From the NCBI RefSeq assembly GCF_042434915.1, contig NZ_CP170198.1, forward strand, positions 2,294,001 to 2,358,000: DNA of 64,000 nt. The letters run 5' to 3'. Position 1 is the stretch's first letter. Each line of letters begins with the position of its first letter. A program made the translations under genes and the position numbers. Under the pieces are notes generated by a model. The model did no database searches. It saw only the letters and a program-made list of their open reading frames with translations, and was not told the origin of the DNA. Below, piece by piece: positions 35,301 to 45,300 of the stretch. The stretch is from Aquimarina sp042434915 (GTDB lineage Bacteria > Bacteroidota > Bacteroidia > Flavobacteriales > Flavobacteriaceae).

Positions 35301-38300
35301 CTAATTCTGGTTTAGGTGAAACGGATGTACAAGGAGCTATTGATGCATTAGCTGCTAGTAATGCCGCTGATAATGATACAGATGACACTAACGAAGTAAA
35401 TACTGCTTTTGCTGTTAATGGAACTAACTTAGAGATAACAGATAGCGCAAATACTCTACAAGTACCGCTTGCTGATATTGATAATCAAAATGCAACCGAA
35501 GTTAATTTGAATACGCCTATCGATGTAGATGGGGATACAGTAAATGAACTTACGGTTGAAGAAGCTATTGCTGATTTAGCTGCTGCAAGCTCGGATAACC
35601 AAACCGCTGCTGAAGTAGCTTTTGATGACACAAATTCTAGTCTGGGTGAAACTGATGTTCAAGGAGCTATTGATGCATTAGCTGCTAGTAATGCCGCTGA
35701 TAATGATACAGATGACACGAACGAAGTCAATACTGCTTTTGCTGTTAATGGAACTAACCTAGAAATAACAGATAGCGCAAATACTCTACAAGTACCGCTT
35801 GCTGATATTGATAACCAAACAGCTGCCGAAGTAGCCTTCACTCCTACTGGGAATACAATTAGTACCGATGTACAAGCTGCTATTGAAGAAATTCAAACCG
35901 AAGTAGATGGTTTTGCGGCTGTTGCAGGCGAGGATAATACTGCTTCTAATGTTGGGAATGCTGGTGTAGGTACTTTTAAGCAAAAAGATGGAGTAGACTT
36001 AGAATTCAAAAATATCAATTCAGCCTCAGGAAAAATCACAGTAACTGATGATATTGCTAACGATGAGATTGACCTAGAAATAAGTGCAAACGCTATTACA
36101 ACCAATGAACTTGCCGATAACGCAGTGACTACTGCTAAGATTGCTAATGATGCAGTCACAACTGATAAAATTCTTGATGGAACAATTGCTTCGGCAGATA
36201 TTGCTTCTGGCGGAAACGATAAAATTTTGACCACAAATGCAACTGGTGTAGTCACATGGGAAGATAAAGCCGCTTTAGATACAGATGCAACTAACGAAAT
36301 TCAAAATATAAACGAAGTACTTGCTGATGGTAACAATGCTGGTGGTTTGGTAATTGATAATATTGGGACTCCAGTAGATGGTAACGATGCAACTACCAAA
36401 GATTATGTAGATACTGCTATTGCTGCCTCAGATGCCGCTGATAATGATACAGATGACACGAACGAAGTAAATACTGCTTTCGCTGTTAATGGAACTAACC
36501 TAGAGATAACAGATAGTGCAAATACTCTACAAGTACCGCTTGCTGATATCGATAATCAAACAGCTGCCGAAGTAGCTTTTGATGATACTAATTCTGGTTT
36601 AGGTGAAACGGATGTACAAGGAGCTATTGATGCATTAGCTGCTAGTAATGCCGCTGATAATGATACAGATGACACTAACGAAGTAAATACTGCTTTTGCT
36701 GTTAATGGAACTAACTTAGAGATAACAGATAGCGCAAATACTCTACAAGTACCGCTTGCTGATATTGATAATCAAAATGCAACCGAAGTAGCTTTTGATG
36801 ATACTAATTCTGGTTTAGGTGAAACGGATGTACAAGGAGCTATTGATGCATTAGCTGCTAGTAATGCCGCTGATAATGATACAGATGACACTAACGAAGT
36901 AAATACTGCTTTTGCTGTTAATGGAACTAACTTAGAGATAACAGATAGCGCAAATACTTTACAAGTACCGCTTGCTGATATCGATAATCAAAATGCAACC
37001 GAAGTTAGTTTGAATACGCCTATCGATGTAGATGGGGATACAGTAAATGAACTTACGGTTGAAGAAGCTATTGCTGATTTAACTGCTGCAAGCTCGGATA
37101 ACCAAACCGCTGCTGAAGTAGCTTTCACCCCTACTGGGAATACAACTAGTACCGATGTACAAGCTGCTATTGAAGAAATTCAAACCGAAGTAGATGGTTT
37201 TGCGGCTGTTGCAGGCGAGGATAATACTGCTTCTAATGTTGGGAATGCTGGTGTAGGTACTTTTAAGCAAAAAGATGGAGTAGACTTAGAATTCAAAAAT
37301 ATCAATTCAGCCTCAGGAAAAATCACAGTAACTGATGATATTGCTAACGATGAGATTGACCTAGAAATAAGTGCAAACGCTATTACAACCAATGAACTTG
37401 CCGATAACGCAGTGACTACTGCTAAGATTGCTAATGATGCAGTCACAACTGATAAAATTCTTGATGGAACAATTGCTTCGGCAGATATTGCTTCTGGCGG
37501 AAACGATAAAATTTTGACCACAAATGCAACTGGTGTAGTCACATGGGAAGATAAAGCCGCTTTAGATACAGATGCAACTAACGAAATTCAAAATATAAAC
37601 GAAGTACTTGCTGATGGTAACAATGCTGGTGGTTTGGTAATTGATAATATTGGGACTCCAGTAGATGGTAACGATGCAACTACCAAAGATTATGTAGATA
37701 CTGCTATTGCTGCCTCAGATGCCGCTGATAATGATACAGATGACACGAACGAAGTAAATACTGCTTTCGCTGTTAATGGAACTAACCTAGAGATAACAGA
37801 TAGTGCAAATACTCTACAAGTACCGCTTGCTGATATCGATAATCAAACAGCTGCCGAAGTAGCTTTTGATGATACTAATTCTGGTTTAGGTGAAACGGAT
37901 GTACAAGGAGCTATTGATGCATTAGCTGCTAGTAATGCCGCTGATAATGATACAGATGACACGAACGAAGTAAATACTGCTTTTGCTGTTAATGGAACTA
38001 ACTTAGAGATAACAGATAGCGCAAATACTCTACAAGTACCGCTTGCTGATATTGATAATCAAAATGCAACCGAAGTAGCTTTTGATGATACTAATTCTGG
38101 TTTAGGTGAAACGGATGTACAAGGAGCTATTGATGCATTAGCTGCTAGTAATGCCGCTGATAATGATACAGATGACACTAACGAAGTAAATACTGCTTTT
38201 GCTGTTAATGGAACTAACTTAGAGATAACAGATAGCGCAAATACTCTACAAGTACCGCTTGCTGATATTGATAATCAAAATGCAACCGAAGTTAATTTGA

Positions 38301-41300
38301 ATACGCCTATCGATGTAGATGGGGATACAGTAAATGAACTTACAGTTGAAGAAGCTATTGCTGATTTAGCTGCTGCAAGCTCAGATAACCAAACAGCTGC
38401 CGAAGTAGCTTTTGATGACACAAATTCTAGTCTGGGTGAAACTGATGTTCAAGGAGCTATTGATGCATTAGCTGCTAGTAATGCCGCGGATAATGACACA
38501 GATGACACGAACGAAGTAAATACTGCTTTCGCTGTTAATGGAACTAACCTAGAAATAACAGATAGCGCAAATACTCTACAAGTACCGCTTGCTGATATTG
38601 ATAATCAAACAGCTGCCGAAGTAGCCTTCACTCCTACTGGGAATACAACTAGTACCGATGTACAAGCTGCTATTGAAGAAATTCAAACCGAAGTAGATGG
38701 TTTTGCGGCTACTTCAGGACAAACGAATACTGCTTCTAATGTAGGGAATGCTGGTATAGGCGTATTTGCTAGAAAAACAGGTGTTGATCTTCAATTTAAA
38801 AATATCAATGCAGGTTCAAATAGAATAACTGTTAGTGATGCAGCTACTGATAATATTAATATCGATGTTAATGAAGCTAACATAAGAATAACTGAAAGTC
38901 AGATAACAGACTTAGCACATACTGTAGATACAGATGATCAAAACCTATCGGAAGTATTAACTGAAGGTAACAATGCAGGTGGAGTAATAATTGATAATAT
39001 CGGTACTCCAGTAGATGGTAACGATGCAACTACCAAAGATTATGTAGACACAGCTATTGCTGCCTCAGATGCCGCTGATAACGATACAGATGACACAAAC
39101 GAAGTAAATACTGCTTTTGCTGTGAATGGAACTAACCTAGAAATAACAGATAGTGCAAATACTCTACAAGTACCACTTGCTGATATCGATAACCAAACAG
39201 CTGTCGAAGTAGCTTTTGATGATACTAATTCTGGTTTAGGTGAAACGGATGTACAAGGAGCTATTGATGCATTAGCTGCTAGTAATGCCGCTGATAATGA
39301 TACAGATGACACGAACGAAGTAAATACTGCTTTTGCTGTTAATGGAACTAACCTAGAAATAACAGATAGTGCAAGCACTTTACAAGTACCGCTTGCTGAT
39401 ATCGATAACCAAACAGCTGTCGAAGTAGCTTTTGATGACACAAATTCTAGTCTGGGTGAAACTGATGTTCAAGGAGCTATTGATGCATTAGCTGCTAGTA
39501 ATGCCGCTGATAATGATACAGATGACACTAACGAAGTAAATACTGCTTTTGCTGTTAATGGAACTAACTTAGAAATAACAGATAGCGCAAATACTTTACA
39601 AGTACCGCTTGCTGATATCGATAATCAAACAGCTGCCGAAGTAGCTTTTGATGACACAAATTCTAGTCTGGGTGAAACTGATGTTCAAGGAGCTATTGAT
39701 GCATTAGCTGCTAGTAATGCCGCCGATAATGATACAGATGACACGAACGAAGTAAATACTGCTTTTGCTGTTAATGGAACTAACCTAGAAATAACAGATA
39801 GTGCAAATACTCTACAAGTACCGCTTGCTGATATCGATAATCAAACAGCTGCCGAAGTAGCTTTTGATGATACTAATTCTGGTTTAGGTGAAACGGATGT
39901 ACAAGGAGCTATTGATGCCTTGGCTGCTAGTAATGCCGCTGATAATGATACAGATGACACGAACGAAGTAAATACTGCTTTTGCTGTGAATGGAACTAAC
40001 CTAGAGATAACAGATAGCGCAAATACTCTACAAGTACCGCTTGCTGATATTGATAATCAAAATGCAACCGAAGTTAATTTGAATACGCCTATCGATGTAG
40101 ATGGGGATAGCGTAAATGAACTTACGGTTGAAGAAGCTATTGCTGATTTAGCTGCTGCAAGCTCGGATAACCAAACCGCTGCTGAAGTAGCTTTTGATGA
40201 TACTAATTCTGGTTTAGGTGAAACGGATGTACAAGGAGCCATTGATGCTTTGGCTGCTAGTAATGCCGCCGATAATGATACAGATGACACGAACGAAGTA
40301 AATACTGCTTTTGCTGTTAATGGAACTAACTTAGAGATAACAGATAGCGCAAATACTCTACAAGTACCGCTTGCTGATATCGATAATCAAACAGCTGCCG
40401 AAGTAGCTTTTGATGATACTAATTCTGGTTTAGGTGAAACGGATGTACAAGGAGCTATTGATGCCTTGGCTGCTAGTAATGCCGCTGATAATGATACAGA
40501 TGCAACTAACGAAGTAAATACTGCTTTTGCTGTTAATGGAACTAACCTAGAAATAACAGATAGTGCAAATACTCTACAAGTACCGCTTGCTGATATCGAT
40601 AACCAAACAGCTGCCGAAGTAGCTTTTGATGATACTAACTCTGGTTTAGGTGAAACGGATGTACAAGGAGCTATTGATACATTAGCTGCTAGTAATGCCG
40701 CCGATAATGATACAGATGACACGAACGAAGTAAATACTGCTTTTGCTGTTAATGGAACTAACTTAGAGATAACAGATAGCGCAAATACTCTACAAGTACC
40801 GCTTGCTGATATTGATAATCAAAATGCAACCGAAGTTAATTTGAATACGCCTATCGATGTAGATGGGGATACAGTAAATGAACTTACAGTTGAAGAAGCT
40901 ATTGCTGATTTAGCTGCTGCAAGCTCGGATAACCAAACCGCTGCTGAAGTAGCTTTTGATGATACTAATTCTGGTTTAGGTGAAACGGATGTACAAGGAG
41001 CTATTGATGCCTTGGCTGCTAGTAATGCCGCTGATAATGATACAGATGCAACTAACGAAATTCAAGTATTAAGCAAAACAGGTACAACTATATCGTTATC
41101 AAATGGCGGAGGATCAGTAGATGAGACTGTAACAACATTCGCTCAAAATGACTCCAGTACTACTGGTGAAATAACTTACACTAACGAAGCAGGAACGGCT
41201 ACTACTGCTCAGGTTGTAAGTGCTAATACGGGAAATCAAGTTACCGTAGGTACAGATGGTGGTGCATTTTTTGCCAGTCCCGTAAAAGCTATTGGTAAAG

Positions 41301-41602
41301 TATTAGGAACGGGAGTAGCAGCCAAAATAAGAAACGCAACGGTTTCAAGAATTAATGAAGGTGACTATCAAATCACCTTTGCAAGTGCTATGCCCGATGC
41401 AAACTATATCATTCAACTATCTATTATTGATTGTGGTGGTGATTGTCCCGGTAACTCAACTGCAAACTATGATGATGCCGGAATCACATATTATGATCAA
41501 CAAACAACTGGATTTAAAGTAAATATTGGTGATAGCGATAATGGAACTACCCAAAAAGATGATATTGATTTAGAATTTATGTTTACTGTACTAGATTTTT
41601 AA
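32387..41602 (+). CDS. Giant secreted repeat protein (3071 residues)
   Basis: A signal peptide (residues 1-21, ending VVAQ) leads to a unique head, roughly residues 22-145. It contains a NALVYNTDQ-like segment and a TYTNEAG-type beta module. The body is made of recurring modules: about 23 copies by my count of a core containing NEVNTAFAVNG, mostly spaced 72 residues apart with DDTNSGLGETDVQGAID. Inserts carry LNTPIDVDGDTVNELTVEEAI, and long cassettes carry DVQAAIEEI and AVTTAKIANDAV, phrases common in phage tail fibres. Many Asp-rich loops could bind calcium. About 170 unique C-terminal residues end in FTVLDF. No T9SS sorting domain is visible. It is probably a surface fibre or adhesin. Confidence 0.9.
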   Translation: MNLKITLLILIFLNLSAVVAQVKVGDNPNQIDANSLLELESSNKVLVLSRVTTSQMNAITPLNGALVYNTDQNCVYQFTGSVWESLCSIIETTTVVFDNNDGTFSYTNEAGATISISKALLTNNGDGTFTFDNGNGAPINFVGTDNQTATEVAFDDTNSGLGETDVQGAIDALAAANSDDQNLSEVLTEGNNAGGVVIDNIGTPVDGNDATTKDYVDTAIAASDAADNDTDNTNEVNTAFAVNGTNLEITDSANTLQVPLADIDNQNATEVNLNTPIDVDGDTVNELTVEEAIADLAAASSDNQTAAEVAFDDTNSSLGETDVQGAIDALAASNAADNDTDDTNEVNTAFAVNGTNLEITDSANTLQVPLADIDNQNATEVNLNTPIDVDGDTVNELTVEEAIADLAAASSDNQTAAEVAFDDTNSSLGETDVQGAIDALAASNAADNDTDDTNEVNTAFAVNGTNLEITDSANTLQVPLADIDNQTAAEVAFTPTGNTTSTDVQAAIEEIQTEVDGFAAVAGEDNTASNVGNAGVGTFKQKDGVDLEFKNINSASGKITVTDDIANDEIDLEISANAITTNELADNAVTTAKIANDAVTTDKILDGTIASADIASGGNDKILTTNATGVVTWEDKAALDTDATNEIQNINEVLADGNNAGGLVIDNIGTPVDGNDATTKDYVDTAIAASDAADNDTDDTNEVNTAFAVNGTNLEITDSANTLQVPLADIDNQTAAEVAFDDTNSGLGETDVQGAIDALAAANSDDQNLSEVLTEGNNAGGVVIDNIGTPVDGNDATTKDYVDTAIAASDAADNDTDDTNEVNTAFAVNGTNLEITDSANTLQVPLADIDNQTAAEVAFDDTNSGLGETDVQGAIDALAASNAADNDTDDTNEVNTAFAVNGTNLEITDSANTLQVPLADIDNQNATEVNLNTPIDVDGDTVNELTVEEAIADLAAASSDNQTAAEVAFDDTNSGLGETDVQGAIDALAASNAADNDTDDTNEVNTAFAVNGTNLEITDSANTLQVPLADIDNQNATEVNLNTPIDVDGDTVNELTVEEAIADLAAASSDNQTAAEVAFDDTNSSLGETDVQGAIDALAASNAADNDTDDTNEVNTAFAVNGTNLEITDSANTLQVPLADIDNQTAAEVAFTPTGNTISTDVQAAIEEIQTEVDGFAAVAGEDNTASNVGNAGVGTFKQKDGVDLEFKNINSASGKITVTDDIANDEIDLEISANAITTNELADNAVTTAKIANDAVTTDKILDGTIASADIASGGNDKILTTNATGVVTWEDKAALDTDATNEIQNINEVLADGNNAGGLVIDNIGTPVDGNDATTKDYVDTAIAASDAADNDTDDTNEVNTAFAVNGTNLEITDSANTLQVPLADIDNQTAAEVAFDDTNSGLGETDVQGAIDALAASNAADNDTDDTNEVNTAFAVNGTNLEITDSANTLQVPLADIDNQNATEVAFDDTNSGLGETDVQGAIDALAASNAADNDTDDTNEVNTAFAVNGTNLEITDSANTLQVPLADIDNQNATEVSLNTPIDVDGDTVNELTVEEAIADLTAASSDNQTAAEVAFTPTGNTTSTDVQAAIEEIQTEVDGFAAVAGEDNTASNVGNAGVGTFKQKDGVDLEFKNINSASGKITVTDDIANDEIDLEISANAITTNELADNAVTTAKIANDAVTTDKILDGTIASADIASGGNDKILTTNATGVVTWEDKAALDTDATNEIQNINEVLADGNNAGGLVIDNIGTPVDGNDATTKDYVDTAIAASDAADNDTDDTNEVNTAFAVNGTNLEITDSANTLQVPLADIDNQTAAEVAFDDTNSGLGETDVQGAIDALAASNAADNDTDDTNEVNTAFAVNGTNLEITDSANTLQVPLADIDNQNATEVAFDDTNSGLGETDVQGAIDALAASNAADNDTDDTNEVNTAFAVNGTNLEITDSANTLQVPLADIDNQNATEVNLNTPIDVDGDTVNELTVEEAIADLAAASSDNQTAAEVAFDDTNSSLGETDVQGAIDALAASNAADNDTDDTNEVNTAFAVNGTNLEITDSANTLQVPLADIDNQTAAEVAFTPTGNTTSTDVQAAIEEIQTEVDGFAATSGQTNTASNVGNAGIGVFARKTGVDLQFKNINAGSNRITVSDAATDNINIDVNEANIRITESQITDLAHTVDTDDQNLSEVLTEGNNAGGVIIDNIGTPVDGNDATTKDYVDTAIAASDAADNDTDDTNEVNTAFAVNGTNLEITDSANTLQVPLADIDNQTAVEVAFDDTNSGLGETDVQGAIDALAASNAADNDTDDTNEVNTAFAVNGTNLEITDSASTLQVPLADIDNQTAVEVAFDDTNSSLGETDVQGAIDALAASNAADNDTDDTNEVNTAFAVNGTNLEITDSANTLQVPLADIDNQTAAEVAFDDTNSSLGETDVQGAIDALAASNAADNDTDDTNEVNTAFAVNGTNLEITDSANTLQVPLADIDNQTAAEVAFDDTNSGLGETDVQGAIDALAASNAADNDTDDTNEVNTAFAVNGTNLEITDSANTLQVPLADIDNQNATEVNLNTPIDVDGDSVNELTVEEAIADLAAASSDNQTAAEVAFDDTNSGLGETDVQGAIDALAASNAADNDTDDTNEVNTAFAVNGTNLEITDSANTLQVPLADIDNQTAAEVAFDDTNSGLGETDVQGAIDALAASNAADNDTDATNEVNTAFAVNGTNLEITDSANTLQVPLADIDNQTAAEVAFDDTNSGLGETDVQGAIDTLAASNAADNDTDDTNEVNTAFAVNGTNLEITDSANTLQVPLADIDNQNATEVNLNTPIDVDGDTVNELTVEEAIADLAAASSDNQTAAEVAFDDTNSGLGETDVQGAIDALAASNAADNDTDATNEIQVLSKTGTTISLSNGGGSVDETVTTFAQNDSSTTGEITYTNEAGTATTAQVVSANTGNQVTVGTDGGAFFASPVKAIGKVLGTGVAAKIRNATVSRINEGDYQITFASAMPDANYIIQLSIIDCGGDCPGNSTANYDDAGITYYDQQTTGFKVNIGDSDNGTTQKDDIDLEFMFTVLDF
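33863..34500 (+). repeat. Long cassette copy 1
   Basis: A cassette of about 640 bases encoding the FTPTG, DVQAAIEEI, AVTTAKIANDAV and TTNATGVVTW phrases. Virtually identical copies begin at 35837 and 37124, offset by 1974 and 1287 bases. A divergent fourth relative starts at 38637. Confidence 0.9.
35837..37123 (+). repeat. 1287-bp tandem duplication, first copy
   Basis: Contains long cassette copy 2, two 72-residue units joined by the hybrid NATEVAF junction (near 36781) and one insert. The 1287-base length equals 429 codons, so the duplication preserved the frame. Confidence 0.85.
37124..38410 (+). repeat. 1287-bp tandem duplication, second copy
   Basis: Same module order as 35837-37123, including the same hybrid junction exactly 1287 bases later (near 38068). 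The few differences are silent or single residues, so the event looks recent or recently homogenised. Confidence 0.85.
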
Positions 41603-41663
41603 AAAATTACTATCTTATAACAAAGTTTTTAACCTTATGTTAATTTCCGAAACACTAAAACCT

Positions 41664-42302
41664 ATGAAAAATATATGCATTCTTCTTATTGTATTTTGTA
41701 CTTCTTCACTAGTTGCACAAATAGATGCTAATTCGGTTATGGGGTTACCTACTGCCACTACTACAGAAATGACTGCTATTACTGGAGCTGCAATAGGAGC
41801 TACTTTATTTAATACTGATGAACAAGTAATCTATCGTTTAACCTCAACAGGATGGCAACGTAGTACAGATGACCAGTTAGACTCTGAAGTCCTGCTGGAT
41901 GCTCCGATTGATGTTGATGAAGGTGGTATAACTACACCAACAAATGAAACAAATGTGCAACAAGTAATACAAGCAATTGCCCCAATTACCTCAAAAGCGG
42001 CGAGAGTTTTCTACCCTCCATCTATTGAGATCGACGCTTCTAGTAACGGTACTTTTACTGTAGATTTATATGCACAGTACACAGCTCAATTTGCTACACC
42101 AATAGCATCAAGTCCAACTGCACCGGCAACCGTACCAGTATATAATGCAACTGATCTGTATTATTATGTAACCTATGCAGATCCTGCAGTTTTTGATACT
42201 GGAGCTATGATGATTACAGCAGATGGAGAATTAACCTACACCGTTAATAACCAACCTACAGACTATAACTCTCTAATCAATGTCGTATTTGTTGTAAAAT
42301 AA
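41664..42302 (+). CDS. Small secreted protein related to the giant protein head
   Basis: About 212 residues, starting at ATG 41664 (MKNICILLIVFC), because this codon begins a clean signal peptide ending SLVAQ. The head carries IDANSVMGLPTATTTEMTAIT and LFNTDEQVIYRLTSTGWQ, which is clearly the same design as the start of the 3071-residue protein (IDANSLLELES, SQMNAIT, LVYNTDQNCVYQFTGSVWE). Then comes a linker with LLDAPIDVDEGG that echoes the IDVDGD insert, and a C-terminal beta domain from about residue 110. It lies between the giant gene and the beta-helix gene, so it is likely a minor component of the same surface structure. No sorting domain is seen. Confidence 0.8.
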   Translation: MKNICILLIVFCTSSLVAQIDANSVMGLPTATTTEMTAITGAAIGATLFNTDEQVIYRLTSTGWQRSTDDQLDSEVLLDAPIDVDEGGITTPTNETNVQQVIQAIAPITSKAARVFYPPSIEIDASSNGTFTVDLYAQYTAQFATPIASSPTAPATVPVYNATDLYYYVTYADPAVFDTGAMMITADGELTYTVNNQPTDYNSLINVVFVVK

Positions 42303-42308
42303 TTATTT

Positions 42309-45300
42309 ATGGGGAAGTATGATATAGTAAATAACCAAAGTAGGCATAAAACACTATTAATTTTATTTTTAGCGATTATTAATTGTGCAAGCTTATATGC
42401 GCAAGCAACGGTTACTATAAATGTAGATTGGAGACAATGGGCGCAAGAAAATCTTATACAGATAAGAAATGCAGCAAATACCACGCTGTATCAACACTGT
42501 GTACCAACTCGTTGTTTTTCCACTAATGGAGCTTCGCTTCTAAATTATACAAACAGTGACAATATTGTATTAGATTATGGTGAATATACACTTATATTAG
42601 CAGATAGATTTACCGATAACTGGAATGGTTTTGGCTCAAATGTTACTATTTTAGTTGATGGCGTACAAGTGCTTAATGCCACTAAACCAAATGATGGAAA
42701 TCAATTTATTACGGTCACTTTTAAAGTAAGTGATCCGTCTATTCCTGAAGATGTACCCTTGACATTATTTGATCAATTTGATGGTAATTACGATTATACT
42801 GTCGCCGGAGGGTCCTTTAGAACCAATAGTAACGACGTAGATCCTTGCTCCATAGCAACCACATCTAGCGGCTCCTTAACGAGTCCAATCCCTACGGGTG
42901 CTACGATTGAAAAAGCCTATTTAATGTGGGCACATTCTAATCCTAACATTGATACTCAAGTAACTTTTGAAGGTACACCGGTTACTGCTGATATATCTAG
43001 TCAATATATACAAGGTGGCGTATTTTATGGTATGGTAAGTGACGTAACCTCTATAGTTCAAGGTATAGCATCACCCTCTACAAATGTCTATGATCTCACC
43101 GATCTTACAATTAGCACCAATGAGGTTTACTGTACTCCTAATACAGTGTTAGGAGGATGGAGTCTTATGGTTTTTTATTCGGATCCTACCCTACCTGCTA
43201 CTAGTATTAATTTATATAATGGTTTTGATGGGCAGAGTAATAACACAACGAGTTATACGCTGGATAACTTTTATGCAAATGCTATAAATGGTTCAAAAAC
43301 TACTATTTTATCATGGGAAGGTGACCAATCTTTGGCCAATAATGAAGTTTTAACAGTTACCAACGGGCTAGGTCTTACATTCGAACTAACAGGTGATGGC
43401 GATAATGATGGTACAAATATTGACAATCCTTTTAACTCTACGATCTTTGATAATACAGTTATACCCAATGTAAATAACACTACAAGTTATGGAGTAGATT
43501 TGGACACTTATGACCTATCTGCTTTTATAGGTATCGGAGAATCCTCTATAACCACAAATGTTCAAGTTGGTCAGGATTTGGTCATGCTAAATTCTGTAAT
43601 TCTCAGTGTTCCCAGTAATTTAATAACAGGTAATGTTTTTGAGGACACTAATTATGGAGGCGGTATAGGACGTGATCGCGCTACAGCTTCAGGAACTCCA
43701 GTAGTGGGCGCAACCCTTGAACTATATAATAATCTAAATACATTGGAGCAAACAGTTACTACAAATGCTTCAGGAAACTATACTTTTGGTGGTATGACCA
43801 ATGGAGATTATAAAATTAGAGTAGTTAATTCTACCGTTCGCTCAAATCGTGGTGGTGGTGCAGCCTGTACTGCTTGTTTTCCTGTACAGACTTTTAGAAG
43901 AAATTATGGAAGTGGTTCCTATACAGATATTACTCAAGAGATTGGTGGAGCTAACCCTTCACAACAAGATGGAGGAACTGGAAGTATCACTGGTGCCCAG
44001 ACCGTTTCTACGATCACAGTAGCTGATGAAGGAATTATCGATATAGACTTTGGCTTTAATTTTAATACGATTGTAAATACAAATAGTGCTGGACAAGGTT
44101 CTCTAGAACAATTTATAATTAATAGTAACGCTTTAGATAATGCAGGGCTAGATATCGACCCTAATAGCATTTTTGATCCTGTTGCGGGAAAAGATGTTTC
44201 TGTTTTTATGATTCCTCCTACTGCAGATCCTCTAGGTAGACCTGCAGATGCTAATTTTTCTGGAGGATACTTTGATATTTTTATCACTGGGCTTGGTGTA
44301 GATTTATCACCTATTGTTGATAACGACACATCAATCGATGGACGAACACAAACAGCCTACTCTACTGATTCGAATATAGGTACTATTGGTGCAGGAGGTA
44401 GTTCTATTGGCACTACTGGGTTTATACTTCCTAATTTTTCTCTTCCAGAAATACAGATACATCGCAATGCTGGTGATGTATTTGTCATCCAAGCCTCAAA
44501 TACTACAGTTAGGAATCTGTCAATATACGCTAATAATAATGCAGGTATTAGGCAAGACTCTGGAACGAATGTATTAGTGACAGAAAATTTACTGGGTGTT
44601 AACGCTGCTGGTATAGCTTCAGGAAATATAGACCAAGGTTTCGAAATTACAGGAGGAACTTCAACTATCTCTAATAATTTTATTTCAGGAAATGGCGCTG
44701 CTGGAATTTTAGTTGATGGAGGCACAAATACGCTTATTGAACAGAATCATATTTCTAATAATGGAACAACTACCTGTAGTAATAACATCAGGTTGCAAAG
44801 TGGTTCTGGTATAACAATCCAAAATAATCTATTGGATAATGCGACCGGGGTAGGAATAAGTGGCGAGGGTATTGGTGGTAACGTTTCTTTAACCAATAAT
44901 ACAATTACCACTTCTGGAACAAGAGCAGCCTGTACCGATAAAGAAGGAGTGCTCCTTGGTGGCGATAATTCATCGATCACAAACAATATCATACATACCA
45001 ATGGTAGTACAGGAGTTGCTATTACGGGAACTAATTCAGGTAATCTTATTTCTCAAAATTCTATATACAATAACGGTACAGTAGAAGACGCACTTGGTAT
45101 TGATCTATACAATCCTGTGATTATAACAAACACTAAAGGAAACGGAGTAACTACTAATGATACAGGTGATGGTGATACTGGACCAAATGGTAACTTAAAC
45201 TTTCCTGTTTTTGAATCTGCAGCAGTATCTGGTAATTCATTAAAAGTTGTGGGCTGGGCGCGACCGGGCTCAATTATAGAACTTTTCCTTACCGATATTG

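Larger units (their letters stand above)
32820..41060 (+). repeat. Nested in-frame repeat array inside the giant gene
   Basis: About 8.2 kb of near-identical DNA with a 216-base basic unit (72 codons) and optional 114-base inserts. Two nucleotide haplotypes of the DDTNS segment exist: one reads SGLG with gatgatactaattctggt, the other SSLG with gatgacacaaattctagt, with further linked silent changes. Hybrid joins (NATEVAFDDTN) show past recombination between module types. Confidence 0.92.

Noticed and set aside
32820..41060. CRISPR array interpretation of the repeats
   Set aside because: The repeats are coding, about 216 bases long, without unique spacers, and no cas genes are present.
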